Assembly: GCA_016190665.1 (NCBI GenBank)
Contig: JACPQD010000068.1
Span: 1 to 64,000 of the forward strand
Direction: 5' to 3'
Source: Chloroflexota bacterium
Lineage (GTDB): Bacteria; Chloroflexota; Dehalococcoidia; JACPQD01
Length of the DNA: 64,000 nucleotides
In this document: positions 18,233 through 26,739 of the stretch, in pieces
Numbering within the stretch: position 1 is the first letter of the stretch
Layout of the letters: each line of letters starts with the position of its first letter
Translations under genes and position numbers: made by a program
Notes under the pieces: model-generated
Told to the model about the DNA's origin: nothing
The model's database searches: none
The model's input: the letters and a program-made list of their open reading frames with translations, nothing else

Positions 18233-19084
18233 ATGCAGAGACTGGCGGGTAAGGTGGCCTTGATCACCGGAGCGGGCGGATGGCGGGCGATTGGCGAAGC
18301 TACAGCCCTGCGGCTCGCCTCGGAGGGCGCCGCTGTGGCCGTGGCGGACTTGAAGCGCCCTCCCTTTGATATAGAGGATGATTCCGGCAAACGCCTCTGG
18401 GAAGGCACCAGCAGCGTGACCCGCGAGGTGGAGGCGCTGGGCGCCAGGGCGTTCCCTATCAATTTCGATATCACGGCCGAGGATCAAGTAGATGAGGCAG
18501 TGAGGGCCGTGCTGAAGCACTTCGGGCAGATTGATATCCTGGTGAACAATGCCGGCGCTTCCCCGGGCGGCGACAGAGTGGCCACCGTGGACCTGCCGAA
18601 GGAAGAGTTTGAGCGGGTAGTGGATATTAACCTCATCGGGACTTTCCTGGTTTCGAGGGCTGTAGCGCGGGAAATGATCAAGGCCCGCCGGGGCGGGAAG
18701 ATCATTATTGTCTCCTCCGTGGCGGGCAGGCACGGGCGGCCGCTGCGGGCCGCCTACTCTGCATCGAAGTTCGGTCTGATCGGCCTGACGCAGGTGCTGG
18801 CCCGAGAGCTGGGACCGCACAACATAAACGTGAACGCTGTCTGCCCGGGCACCATCGACACTTCCCGCCTGGACAGCTCCGCCAGGGCGGTCTGCGCTGA
18901 GCAGGGCCTGCCCTGGCAGGAGGTGCGCGCCCGCATGGTGGCACAGCGAGTTGCGGCCACGCCAATTGGTAGGATAGGCACGCCGGAAGACATCGCCGGT
19001 GTTGTTGCTTTCCTGGCGTCGTCCGATGCGGATTTCATGGCCGGGCAAGCCGTCGTCGCCGACGGTGGATTCGTGACGATCTGA
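18233..19084 (+). CDS. Short-chain dehydrogenase/reductase
   Basis: Classical NAD(P)-dependent SDR of 283 residues, slightly long because of an insertion near residues 45-60. Motifs: TGAGGWRAIG for the cofactor loop (normally TGxxxGIG, so this one is unusual), NNAG near residue 104, the catalytic S and YxxxK in SVAG and YSASKFGL near residues 160 and 174, and the PG of NAVCPGTIDTS. AGGAGG precedes the ATG by six bases. It follows the carboxyltransferase and thiolase and could act on a hydroxyacyl-CoA or an alcohol. Confidence 0.93.
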   Translation: MQRLAGKVALITGAGGWRAIGEATALRLASEGAAVAVADLKRPPFDIEDDSGKRLWEGTSSVTREVEALGARAFPINFDITAEDQVDEAVRAVLKHFGQIDILVNNAGASPGGDRVATVDLPKEEFERVVDINLIGTFLVSRAVAREMIKARRGGKIIIVSSVAGRHGRPLRAAYSASKFGLIGLTQVLARELGPHNINVNAVCPGTIDTSRLDSSARAVCAEQGLPWQEVRARMVAQRVAATPIGRIGTPEDIAGVVAFLASSDADFMAGQAVVADGGFVTI

Positions 19085-19126
19085 GAAGGGCCGAGGCCTT
19101 CCCCCTCCACCCTTCCCCCTACTCCT

Positions 19127-20437
19127 TTACGGCGGCACCAGCGTCCCTTGAGACGCGAGGAATATCCAGTAGCCTTTGCCCGCCTCCAGGTCTTTGAACC
19201 CCGATCCGTCTGGCTTCGCTACTCCCCATCCCCTTGTCGGGTCATAGCGGTAGGCCGCCAGCCACTTCCCCCGGACGGTGCTGAGGTAATTGTCCGCGGG
19301 CATGGTGGCTGCCGATGAAGTGTACCCAATCAAGCTCCAACCCCCCGGCAGTGCGTAAGCTGGCGGAGGCGAGAGTGGATTCGGCGGCCTCGGCCGCAGA
19401 GAGAGGGCCACCGGCGCCGTAGCGTACACGAAGTATCCCTGTCCATCCAGGATATCGGTGAGGGCGCCGTTCCAGCCCTCGTCGGTGCGGCTGGCGCTCT
19501 CCCAGCGGTCGTCGCGGAAGCCGGAGATCCTCGTGATGGCGGTAGCCTGCGCGAAGACCGATGCCACGGAGGAGTCCACCAGGGAACTGGGCACGGAGAT
19601 TATGTTCCATCCCGGGAGTATTTCAACTGCGCGAGGCGTAGCCGTTGGCGTTGGCGCTGGGGTACGCGTCGAGGTAAACGTAGGCGTGGGGGTGCGCGTG
19701 GGGCTCGCCGTTGGCGTTCTAGTGGCCGACGCCGTGGCCGTTATGGTGCCGGTAGGCGTAGCCGGCGGCGCGGGGGGCCCTCCCGGCGTCGGGGTGGAGG
19801 TAGGTGCGGGCGTAGCCGTCGGCCCAACTCCGTCATTGGAGGCATACCCATATATGGGAACGGAGACGCCGCTTCTGAAAAGGACGCCCCCTCCTTCCTG
19901 GCCGTCCGACCGCGCCTCCCAGCCTGAGAGCGTGACGGGGACGCTGCGGAAGTCGATCCATGAACCATCCCTCTTTATCGCGAGGTGGACGACGCGGCCG
20001 CTGGCCGAACCATAACACGAGGGATGGCCCAGGTTTGTGGTGTTGTCAACGCGCTGGCCGACAGAGGCCCTGATGTCGGATAAATGGTAGTACAACGTCT
20101 GCCAGCCATTCTCGTGGTCGATCTCAGTTCGATAGTTCCCCACGAAAATGACCTTGCCCGAGGCTACCGGGCGCACCCACCAGCCACTGGCTTCCGGAGG
20201 AGAGCAGCCAGTGGAGGATGGCGGCTGAAAATCCAGCGCTCCCCAGGGAGTGCCGTATCCCCAGGCTTGGTGAGGGCCGTTAGTGAAAAGCCAACTCTGG
20301 CCGACCGGCCAAGGAAGTTGAAACCCGGGGTCGGCAACGGCGAGGAATCCCTGTGTCCTGGCAACAGGTATTGAAAAGGCAAACGAAGTTAAGATTATTG
20401 CGGCGCTGAGAACTAAGATTCTGGCCTGATATCCCAG
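19127..20437 (-). CDS. Secreted degenerate M23 (LytM-like) protein with Thr-Pro linker and C-terminal repeat domain
   Basis: A 436-residue exported protein. I place the start at CTG (20437), because GGAGG lies six bases upstream and this is the only start that gives a signal peptide (RILVLSAAIILTSFAFS). The GTG at 20176 would delete it. Domain 1 (about residues 40-170) resembles M23 peptidases: PWGALDF, NGWQTLYYHLSD and VVHLAIKRDG. The first zinc His is Trp and the HxH motif has lost one His, so it is probably not a working peptidase. A linker rich in Thr-Pro (about 210-280) follows. The last 155 residues form two related units, with WNIISVP and WSLIGYT at their starts and GQGYFV and GKGYWI at their ends. 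The same domain ends the protein at 42182-45358. Confidence 0.8.
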   Translation of the reverse strand: MGYQARILVLSAAIILTSFAFSIPVARTQGFLAVADPGFQLPWPVGQSWLFTNGPHQAWGYGTPWGALDFQPPSSTGCSPPEASGWWVRPVASGKVIFVGNYRTEIDHENGWQTLYYHLSDIRASVGQRVDNTTNLGHPSCYGSASGRVVHLAIKRDGSWIDFRSVPVTLSGWEARSDGQEGGGVLFRSGVSVPIYGYASNDGVGPTATPAPTSTPTPGGPPAPPATPTGTITATASATRTPTASPTRTPTPTFTSTRTPAPTPTATPRAVEILPGWNIISVPSSLVDSSVASVFAQATAITRISGFRDDRWESASRTDEGWNGALTDILDGQGYFVYATAPVALSLRPRPPNPLSPPPAYALPGGWSLIGYTSSAATMPADNYLSTVRGKWLAAYRYDPTRGWGVAKPDGSGFKDLEAGKGYWIFLASQGTLVPP

Positions 20438-20470
20438 GGCTCACCTCCGTCCCACCTGTACGGGCCCTTC

Positions 20471-20491
20471 ACCCTGAACTTGATTCAGGGT
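20471..20491. repeat. accctgaa/ttcagggt hairpin
   Basis: Eight-base arms with a five-base loop, in the 5' leader of the M23-like gene. A near-identical hairpin lies at 62047-62068 before holA. Confidence 0.6.
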
Positions 20492-20594
20492 TCAAAACAG
20501 GATAAGCCCAAGGCGTCCTTCAAGTCAAGTCCTATGCCCGAAGCTTTCAGCAACTTCGCAGCGGGGGATGTGGTCAGAGAGTGTCAAGACAAGA

Positions 20595-20634
20595 CCCGAG
20601 ACCGGCTCGGCCTCGAGACCGAGCCGGTCTCGGG
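20595..20634 (-). terminator. Perfect 16-bp hairpin after znuB
   Basis: cccgagaccggctcgg and its exact complement are separated by eight bases. It starts 21 bases past the znuB stop and precedes the leader of the M23-like gene, so it probably ends the zinc operon transcript. There is no clear T-run, so it could instead be a dispersed palindrome. Confidence 0.55.
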
Positions 20635-20655
20635 AGCATATCCAATTTCGAAGAG

Positions 20656-21465
20656 TCACTTCGAGATTTGAAGGCGCCTCCGAGCGAAGAGCGCGATAAA
20701 CAAGATGAAATTCACCAGCACGATGGTGGCTCCGGCAGGTATGTCGGCGTAGAACGAGGCAGTGATGCCGACGAGGACCGAAAAGACTGAAAGCATGGCG
20801 GCCAGCACCATCGCCGCTCTGAATCCCCTGGCGATCTGCAGAGCGCTTACCGCAGGCAGTACTAGCAGCGCCGAGGCAAGCATGATGCCCACTACTCTGA
20901 TAGCGAGCACTACGGTTATGGCGGTGAGGGACGTCAGGACGACGTTGATGCGCTCGGTCCTCACTCCCGTTATCCGGGCGTATTCCTCGTCGAAAGTCGC
21001 CGAAAAGAGATCGTGGTACAAGAAGATAACGACAAGCAAAACGACCAGAGACAACCCCACGGACAAGTACACCTCTTGAACGCTGATGGCCAGGATGTTG
21101 CCAAAGAGATAGCTGAATAGGTCTACGTTGAATCCCCGGGACAGGCTGGCCAGAATCACGCCGCCAGCGATGCCCACGGAAGACACGATGCCGATAGCGG
21201 CGTCGCCGTAAATTCTGGCCTTCTCGGTGAGCTTCAGTATGGCATAGGAAGCCAGTACTACCGCCGGTATGGCCACATAAAAGGGGTAGAGGCCAAGGAA
21301 CAGGCCGAGGGCGATGGCCCCGAAACTGACGTGGGACAGGCCGTCGCCGATGAGGGACAGTTTGCGGAGCACGAGGAAAAGCCCGAGCATGGCGCACAGC
21401 GCGGCGACGAAGGAGCCGGCCAGATACGCCCGTTGAATAAACTCGTAGCTGAAGAAACTTTGCAT
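20656..21465 (-). CDS. znuB: Zinc/manganese ABC transporter permease
   Basis: Membrane component of an ABC-3 family metal importer, 269 residues with about eight hydrophobic helices. Family features include LRKLSLIGDGLSHVSFGAIA near residue 34 and DEEYARITGVRTERIN near residue 160 (the loop that contacts the ATPase). It starts five bases after the ATPase stop. It is the last gene of the order fur-znuA-znuC-znuB. Zinc is preferred over manganese because of the Zur-like regulator in the operon, but the metal is an inference. Confidence 0.93.
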   Translation of the reverse strand: MQSFFSYEFIQRAYLAGSFVAALCAMLGLFLVLRKLSLIGDGLSHVSFGAIALGLFLGLYPFYVAIPAVVLASYAILKLTEKARIYGDAAIGIVSSVGIAGGVILASLSRGFNVDLFSYLFGNILAISVQEVYLSVGLSLVVLLVVIFLYHDLFSATFDEEYARITGVRTERINVVLTSLTAITVVLAIRVVGIMLASALLVLPAVSALQIARGFRAAMVLAAMLSVFSVLVGITASFYADIPAGATIVLVNFILFIALFARRRLQISK

Positions 21466-21470
21466 GGTTT

Positions 21471-22223
21471 TCAGTCGTGCTGGTGGCAGATCAGATGCTG
21501 AGAGAAGGGCCCGAAATACTCCCCCATCTCCCGGGAGCGGCAGAAATCGATAAAGCGCCCGTAGAAAACGACCCTTTTGTCCAGGTAGAGGAGCTTATCA
21601 GCATAGAGTCCGATGTGGGCTGTATCATGGGTAATTATCATTATCGTGACGTGTTTGTCCTTGTTCAGCCTGTCCACGAGCTCGAAGAAATGCTCGCGGG
21701 TCTGCGGGTCCAGCGCAGTGCTGGGCTCATCCAAAATAAGGAGCTCAGGACCAGACACCAGAGCCCGGGCGAGGAAGACCCGCTGCTGTTGTCCGCCGGA
21801 GAGAACGCCGACCAGCTTGCCTCTAAGGTCGACAATGTCCATGAGTTCGAGCGTTTCCCTGATGCGGGCCGCGTCCGCCGGCGTGAACCTTCTCGGATAT
21901 CCTTTTCGGGACAGAAGCCCCAGTCCGACCACTTCTTCGACGGTGGCCGGAAACAGGGGATTGAAGACGTCAACTCGCTGAGGAAGATAGCCAATCCGTC
22001 CCCAGTCGTGGAAATGCCTGAGTTCGTGGCCGAACATCTTGACCGTCCCGAGCTGCTTGTTTTCGAGCCCCAGAATGACCTTGGCGAGGGTTGTCTTGCC
22101 GGCCCCGTTGGGGCCGGCCAAGGCCACGTAGTCACCCGCGCTCACGTCGAAAGACACGCCGGACAGAACTTCCGTCCCATCGTAGCTGAAGGACAGGTTC
22201 GATACCGTTAGCACGACGTCCAT
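21471..22223 (-). CDS. znuC: Zinc/manganese ABC transporter ATPase
   Basis: Cytoplasmic ATPase of 250 residues. Walker A is GPNGAGKTT near residue 36, the signature is LSGGQQQR near residue 138, Walker B is LLILDEPSTALD, and the switch His is in IITHD. The ATG at 22223 lies two bases after the znuA stop. A TTG twelve bases upstream, inside znuA, is the alternative. Confidence 0.95.
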   Translation of the reverse strand: MDVVLTVSNLSFSYDGTEVLSGVSFDVSAGDYVALAGPNGAGKTTLAKVILGLENKQLGTVKMFGHELRHFHDWGRIGYLPQRVDVFNPLFPATVEEVVGLGLLSRKGYPRRFTPADAARIRETLELMDIVDLRGKLVGVLSGGQQQRVFLARALVSGPELLILDEPSTALDPQTREHFFELVDRLNKDKHVTIMIITHDTAHIGLYADKLLYLDKRVVFYGRFIDFCRSREMGEYFGPFSQHLICHQHD

Positions 22224-22225
22224 AA

Positions 22226-23161
22226 TCACTGGCAACCCAGGCCTATCCTTAGATTTTCCAGGTCTTTGTTCAAAATGTCGAAGAAGGAGATACCTCTTTC
22301 GATTTCGTCCCTGGCTGCGTTCTCGGCGGTATTCAGCAGCAGCAATTTGGCGCCGGTCTCGCTGGCGAGGGTCTCCCCTATCCTGGCACTGACCAGTTCC
22401 TCATAGAAAATGTAGGAGATCTTGTCCCGCTTGATTTGCTCCACCAGCTTCGCCAGATCCCCGGCCGTCGGCTCGGAATCGGGCGAGATCCCCTGGGCAG
22501 CCATGTACTTGAGGCTGAAGCGATTGGCCAGATAGCCGAAAGCGTAGTGTCCGGCGTAGATGATCTCTTTCGTCTTGCAAGCGCTGAATGTGGCCCGGAA
22601 GGAAGCGTCGAGTTCAGCCAGCTTCCTGGCGTAATCGTTAACATTCTTCTCGTAGGCGGCTCCATGGCCCGGGTCCCTGGCGATGAGAGCATCGCCGATG
22701 TTTCTGGCCATTATTCTGGCGTTGTCAAAATCCAACCAGATGTGGGGATCGAGCCCGCCGGCCGGCTCATCTTTGTCGCGGAACACAGCGGGGATCATCT
22801 TTGTTCCCTTGCTGGCATCAACGACGATAACATTCTTGTTAGAGACAGCGCTGATGACCTTCTCTGCCCAGGGTTCCATGAACTTGCCGGTGTAGACGAA
22901 GATATCGGCCTCGCTGATTCTCACCACGTCGCTGGGCTTAGGCTCAAAGCTATGGGGCTCCACGCCGGGGGGCACGAGCTTGAAAACGGTAGCCTTGTCC
23001 CCTCCGACGCTTCTCGCCATGTCGTAGAGCGGGAAAATCGTGGTAACGATTCTTATGCCCGGGGGCGCAGCCTGACGAGCGCAGCCCGCCAGGGGGACGG
23101 CAGATGCCAGAAGGAGCATAAGGGCAGGAATTGTGGCGTGTCCGAGTCGTCTCGGGGACAT
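22226..23161 (-). CDS. znuA: Zinc/manganese-binding lipoprotein
   Basis: Cluster A-I substrate-binding protein, 311 residues. The start at 23161 follows GAGGAG by eight bases and gives a lipoprotein signal ending LAGC at residue 25 or so. Metal-ligand candidates are the His of GVEPHSFEP, of LDPHIWLDF and of YAGHYAFGYL, plus an acidic residue near the C-terminus. The His-rich flexible loop of many ZnuA proteins is missing, so manganese or iron cannot be excluded. It begins 19 bases after the regulator gene. Confidence 0.93.
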   Translation of the reverse strand: MSPRRLGHATIPALMLLLASAVPLAGCARQAAPPGIRIVTTIFPLYDMARSVGGDKATVFKLVPPGVEPHSFEPKPSDVVRISEADIFVYTGKFMEPWAEKVISAVSNKNVIVVDASKGTKMIPAVFRDKDEPAGGLDPHIWLDFDNARIMARNIGDALIARDPGHGAAYEKNVNDYARKLAELDASFRATFSACKTKEIIYAGHYAFGYLANRFSLKYMAAQGISPDSEPTAGDLAKLVEQIKRDKISYIFYEELVSARIGETLASETGAKLLLLNTAENAARDEIERGISFFDILNKDLENLRIGLGCQ

Positions 23162-23180
23162 AGAACTTGCTCCTCGATAT

Positions 23181-23609
23181 CTAGCCGTTACGGCAACTCG
23201 GGCAGCGGCCGAGGAACTCCAGAAGGTGACTATCGATGGCGAAGCCAGTCTCGTGAGCCAGCCTGCTTTCGAGACTTCCCAGGCCGCAGCCGGCAAAATC
23301 GACCACCTTGCCGCATTCGGAGCAGACCAAATGGTCATGGTGCTCCGCGGGACTGATCACGAAACTACGGCAGCTATCTCCAACGTGGACTTCGCAGACA
23401 AGGCCCAGGTCGACGAGCATATTGAGGGTGCGGTACACGGTGACGAGGCCCACGCCGGGCTGGACCTGGCGCACCCTCTCATGGACCGCCTCGGGCGTCA
23501 TGTGACCCTCACCGGAAGCAATGGCGGCCAGCACTGCCAGCCTCTGGCTGGTGAGTTTGTAGCCTTTGTTCTTGAGCCGCTGCGCAATCTCTTTCTCAAA
23601 CGATGCCAT
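23181..23609 (-). CDS. Fur-family regulator, probably Zur
   Basis: Metal-responsive repressor of 142 residues, normal Fur length. A winged helix (YKLTSQRLAVLAAIAS, VTVYRTLNMLVDLGLV) is followed by the dimer and metal domain with HHDHLVCSECGKV and a C-terminal RCPSC, so both structural-zinc CxxC pairs are intact. The first position of the operon with znuACB points to zinc sensing. The start is set at the ATG at 23609, because the promoter at 23635-23663 would start transcription near 23628 and exclude the ATGs upstream. There is no clear ribosome-binding site. Confidence 0.92.
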   Translation of the reverse strand: MASFEKEIAQRLKNKGYKLTSQRLAVLAAIASGEGHMTPEAVHERVRQVQPGVGLVTVYRTLNMLVDLGLVCEVHVGDSCRSFVISPAEHHDHLVCSECGKVVDFAGCGLGSLESRLAHETGFAIDSHLLEFLGRCPSCRNG

Positions 23610-23616
23610 AGATAAT

Positions 23617-23631
23617 TGAAAACATTTTTCA
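23617..23631. promoter_or_regulatory. Fur/Zur-box-like operator
   Basis: tgaaaacatttttca is a 6-bp-arm palindrome with a 3-base centre. It overlaps the predicted transcription start of the zur-znuACB operon and lies eight bases before the start codon. Binding here would block initiation, giving autoregulation. Confidence 0.6.
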
Positions 23632-23634
23632 TTT

Positions 23635-23663
23635 AGCATATCTGGCGGCTTGTTCGTTGTCAA
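23635..23663 (-). promoter_or_regulatory. Promoter of the zur-znuACB operon
   Basis: On the minus strand TTGACA (23658-23663) and TATGCT (23635-23640) are separated by exactly 17 bases, a near-consensus sigma-70 promoter. Confidence 0.8.
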
Positions 23664-23699
23664 GGGATATTTCAAACAGATTTGTTACGTCCCTCTAGG

Positions 23700-23817
23700 T
23701 GAAGCGAGGAGCACGGAGCGGGAAGCGGGAAGCAAAGGGTTGTGTTGCTGAACAAAGCACGAGGTTGGCTTCTCGCTTGAGATATTCTCGCTCCTTGCTT
23801 CCCGCTTCTCGCTTCGT
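23700..23817. repeat. 'cggagcgggaagc' repeat, inverted pair
   Basis: The left arm gaagcgaggagcacggagcg, continued by ggaagcgggaagc, faces the right arm gcttcccgcttctcgcttc. Both are runs of a 7-8 base unit (ggaagcg). The right arm ends on the -10 of the next gene. Confidence 0.75.
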
Positions 23818-23823
23818 TATAAT
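23795..23823 (+). promoter_or_regulatory. Promoter partly built from a repeat arm
   Basis: TTGCTT (23795-23800) lies in the right arm of the repeat at 23700-23817. TATAAT (23818-23823) follows after 17 bases. It points at the CoA-transferase pair. Confidence 0.6.
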
Positions 23824-23872
23824 GGTGCTCGCCTCTGGAACGGGGTCCACAATTTGCGAGGGAGGTTTGCGC

Positions 23873-25090
23873 ATGAGCGAAAGGGCGCTGGCCCGCTTGA
23901 AGGTCCTGGAGTTCTGCGATACTGTCGCGGGGAGCTTCTGCTGCAAGCTGATGGGCGATCTTGGGGCAGAGGTGGTCAAGGTGGAACGGCCCGGCACGGG
24001 CAGCAAAGCCCGGCAGCGTGGGCCTTTTCTGAGGGATATCCCACACCACGAAAGAAGCGCCCTTTTCCTGTACCTCAATACCAACAAGCTGGGGATCACT
24101 CTGGACCCGAGGATCGAGACCGGCGCCCGGATATTCAAGGATCTGGTGAAGAAGGTTGACCTTCTCGTGGAGGACACGCGCCCGGGCACGATGAAGAAGC
24201 TGGGGTTGGACTACAAACCGCTGGCGGCGCCCAATCAACGCCTTGTGGTGACTTCCGTCACGCCCTTCGGCCAGACAGGTCCTTATCGGCGATACAAGGC
24301 TTACCACATGAACATCTATCACGCCGGTGGTGACGGCTATCTGCTGCCCAGCGGCCTGGGATGGGAGCTCTATCCCGATAGGGAGCCGCTCGCCGGCGGC
24401 GGTTACCTGGGCGAGTACCAGGCGGGCATAAATGCCGCCGTCGCTACTCTTGGCGCCCTCTACGCTCGCGATTCCCACGGCCAGGGCCAGCAGGTGGACG
24501 TGTCCATTCAAGAATCGTTGATCGCCTTGAACCGCCGCGACATGGCGCGCTACGGCAATGAAGGCGAGTCCGAGAGCCGGGCGACGGGGATATTCCCCGT
24601 GGGCGGCCTCTATGAGTGCAAGGATGGCTTTGTAGAGATATCACTGATCGAGGACCATGAGTGGGCAGGCCTGGTGGCGCTGATGGGCAGTCCCGACTGG
24701 GCCACCGAGGAGCGCTACAAAACCCGGGCCGGTCGGGACGCGGCGGCAGCCAAGCTGCAGCCTCTCATCCGGAAGTGGATGCTTCAGCATACCAAGGAGG
24801 AGGTTTACCGGGGCGCCCAGGCGAAGCGCTGCGCCGCGGGCAGGGTGAGCACTCCGGAAGAAGTGGTCAATTCCGAGCATCTGAAGGCACGGGGGTTCTT
24901 TGTCGAGGCAGAGCATCCCGAGGCGGGGCGGTTGAAATATCCGACGTCTCCCGCCCTTTTCTCCAGAACGCCGTTCTCGATCCAGCGCACCGCGCCTCTG
25001 CTGGGCCAGCACAACGAGAAGATATACACCGAATGGCTGGGGCTGGATAGGGAGGAGCTGGTGAGACTCGGTGGGGATGGCATCATCTAA
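23873..25090 (+). CDS. Class III CoA-transferase (CaiB/BaiF), first of pair
   Basis: Moves CoA between carboxylic acids through an enzyme aspartyl-CoA anhydride (family knowledge), 405 residues. Seen: LKVLEFCDTVAGSFCCKLMG at the N-terminus, LGAEVVKVERPGTG near residue 38, TSVTPFGQTGPY near residue 128 and GQQVDVSIQESL near residue 208. The frame is open to 23699, but that part is the dispersed repeat. The ATG at 23873 has GGAGG seven bases upstream. The next gene, of the same family, begins 17 bases after its stop. The two may form a heteromeric transferase, as in some succinyl-CoA-dependent systems for aromatic or long-chain acids. Confidence 0.93.
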   Translation: MSERALARLKVLEFCDTVAGSFCCKLMGDLGAEVVKVERPGTGSKARQRGPFLRDIPHHERSALFLYLNTNKLGITLDPRIETGARIFKDLVKKVDLLVEDTRPGTMKKLGLDYKPLAAPNQRLVVTSVTPFGQTGPYRRYKAYHMNIYHAGGDGYLLPSGLGWELYPDREPLAGGGYLGEYQAGINAAVATLGALYARDSHGQGQQVDVSIQESLIALNRRDMARYGNEGESESRATGIFPVGGLYECKDGFVEISLIEDHEWAGLVALMGSPDWATEERYKTRAGRDAAAAKLQPLIRKWMLQHTKEEVYRGAQAKRCAAGRVSTPEEVVNSEHLKARGFFVEAEHPEAGRLKYPTSPALFSRTPFSIQRTAPLLGQHNEKIYTEWLGLDREELVRLGGDGII

Positions 25091-25107
25091 TGGAAGGGGG
25101 AATGAAC

Positions 25108-26322
25108 ATGAACCGGTCCGCTTTGGAGGGCATCAGGATAACCGATTTCACCTGGGCGGGCGCGGGACCCTACGCCACCCTGCTTCTGTCATTCCTGGGC
25201 GCTCAGGTGATTAAAGTGGAGAGCAACCGGCGGCTGGATACGAGCCGACGTTCGGGGAGCCGAGGCGGCAAGCCAGTCGAGAGCGTGGACCAGTCCGCAT
25301 CTTTTAACGATTTCAATCTCAATAAGATGAGTATCACGGCGGACCTGAAGCACCCTAAGGCGCTGGAACTCATCAAGCGTACCATCGCCGTCAGCGATGC
25401 CGTGATTGACAACTTCAGACCCGGCGTGCTGGACAGGCTAGGGCTGGGGTATCCCGTGTTGAAGGAGATAAACCCGTCCATCGTGATGCTATCTTCCTCA
25501 GCCTTCGGCGCCACCGGGCCGGACGCCTCTTACGGGGGCTGGGCCTTCATCTTCGCCGCGCTGGCGGGCCTGAGTCATATCACGGGCTACTCGGATGGCA
25601 TCCCTACCGAGCTGAGGCTGGTCATGGACCTGACCGTAGGCAGCATGTCAGCTTACTGCCTGCTCGGCGCCCTCCACCACAGGAGAAAGACCGGAGAAGG
25701 ACAGTTCGTTGACCTATCCTCCCGGCAGACGCTCAGTTGCTGCATGGGCGAAGTGCTTCTGGACTACGCGATGAATGGCCGGAACCAGGGCCGGCTGGGC
25801 AACAGCGACCCGTTCATGTGTCCTCACGGCTGCTATCCTTGCAAAGGGGACTACAAGTGGGTGACCATTGCCGTGGAGTCGGAGGAGGACTGGAGGAACC
25901 TCGTCACGGCGATGCGCCATCCTGATTGGGCCAGGGACGGGAGGTTCGCTGACGCTTACCTTCGCAAGAAGAATGAAGCGGAGCTCAATCGTTTGATCGG
26001 GGAGTGGACCAAGGACAAGACCGCCTACGAGGTAATGCAGGCGCTGCAGAAGGTCGGGGTAGCCGCGACGCCGACGATGAACGCGGAAGACCTTTTCAAG
26101 GATCCTCATCTGAGAGCGCGGAAGCTGTACACTCAGGTGAATCATCCTCTAATGGGCGCGCAGTATGTGGCGAATCCCCCTTTCAAACTATCCGGCACCC
26201 CGGCCACAGTCAGACGCCACGGCCCCCTGCTGGGGGAGCACAATGACTTCGTTTTCGGCGAGCTTCTGGGCTTGCCTGAGCAAGAGGTCAAGAACCTGGA
26301 GGAACAGCAGATACTGTTCTAG
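25108..26322 (+). CDS. Class III CoA-transferase (CaiB/BaiF), second of pair
   Basis: A 404-residue paralogue of the gene before it. Seen: IRITDFTWAGAGPYAT, LGAQVIKVESNRRLD, LNKMSITADLKHPKA, SSSAFGATGPDASYGGW, and the C-terminal GEHNDFVFGELLG. The ATG at 25108 is taken because the purine-rich ggaaggggg lies seven bases upstream. An ATG at 25090 overlaps the previous stop and cannot be excluded. Co-directional tight spacing suggests a joint enzyme or a shared substrate. Confidence 0.92.
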   Translation: MNRSALEGIRITDFTWAGAGPYATLLLSFLGAQVIKVESNRRLDTSRRSGSRGGKPVESVDQSASFNDFNLNKMSITADLKHPKALELIKRTIAVSDAVIDNFRPGVLDRLGLGYPVLKEINPSIVMLSSSAFGATGPDASYGGWAFIFAALAGLSHITGYSDGIPTELRLVMDLTVGSMSAYCLLGALHHRRKTGEGQFVDLSSRQTLSCCMGEVLLDYAMNGRNQGRLGNSDPFMCPHGCYPCKGDYKWVTIAVESEEDWRNLVTAMRHPDWARDGRFADAYLRKKNEAELNRLIGEWTKDKTAYEVMQALQKVGVAATPTMNAEDLFKDPHLRARKLYTQVNHPLMGAQYVANPPFKLSGTPATVRRHGPLLGEHNDFVFGELLGLPEQEVKNLEEQQILF

Positions 26323-26355
26323 GACACGGCCCCCAAGCAAGAGGGTTGCGGCAAC

Positions 26356-26384
26356 TTGACTAGAGTAATCCACTGGAGTACACT
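26356..26384 (+). promoter_or_regulatory. Promoter of the HigBA pair
   Basis: TTGACT (26356-26361), 17 bases, TACACT (26379-26384). Transcription would begin at or beside the GTG at 26389, so the toxin mRNA may be leaderless. Confidence 0.6.
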
Positions 26385-26388
26385 AGTT

Positions 26389-26739
26389 GTGAACACGGTA
26401 GCAGAGACCTTGCAGTACCAGAGAAAGGCGAAAAGCCTTCTCTCAAGGAACGAGCAGGAAAAGCTAATCGATCATTTATCGAAGAATCCAAAGGCGGGGG
26501 TCCTGATTCGAGGGACCGGAGGAATCAGAAAGCTTCGCTGGGGCAGAAGCGATAGGGGGAAGAGGGCTGGGATCAGGGTTATTTACTACTACCACAGTGA
26601 ACTCATGCCCCTGTATTTGCTGACTGTATTCGGTAAGAGCGAGAAGGCCGACTTGTCGCAAGACGAGAGGCAGCTGTTGGCGCAACTTGTGAGACGGCTC
26701 GTACAGTATTGGAGAGGCAGCAATGAGTCAAGCATTTGA
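26389..26739 (+). CDS. RelE/HigB-like toxin
   Basis: Predicted ribosome-dependent mRNA interferase of 116 residues. The core reads VLIRGTGGIRKLRWGRSDRG, then RVIYYYHSELMPLYLLTVFG and a lysine-rich end to the fold. This is the typical RelE order of basic strand, aromatic strand and KSEKADLS. The GTG at 26389 is preferred over the TTG at 26356, which is the -35 element. The XRE antitoxin starts inside its last 17 bases. Toxin-first order is usual for higBA. Confidence 0.88.
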   Translation: MNTVAETLQYQRKAKSLLSRNEQEKLIDHLSKNPKAGVLIRGTGGIRKLRWGRSDRGKRAGIRVIYYYHSELMPLYLLTVFGKSEKADLSQDERQLLAQLVRRLVQYWRGSNESSI

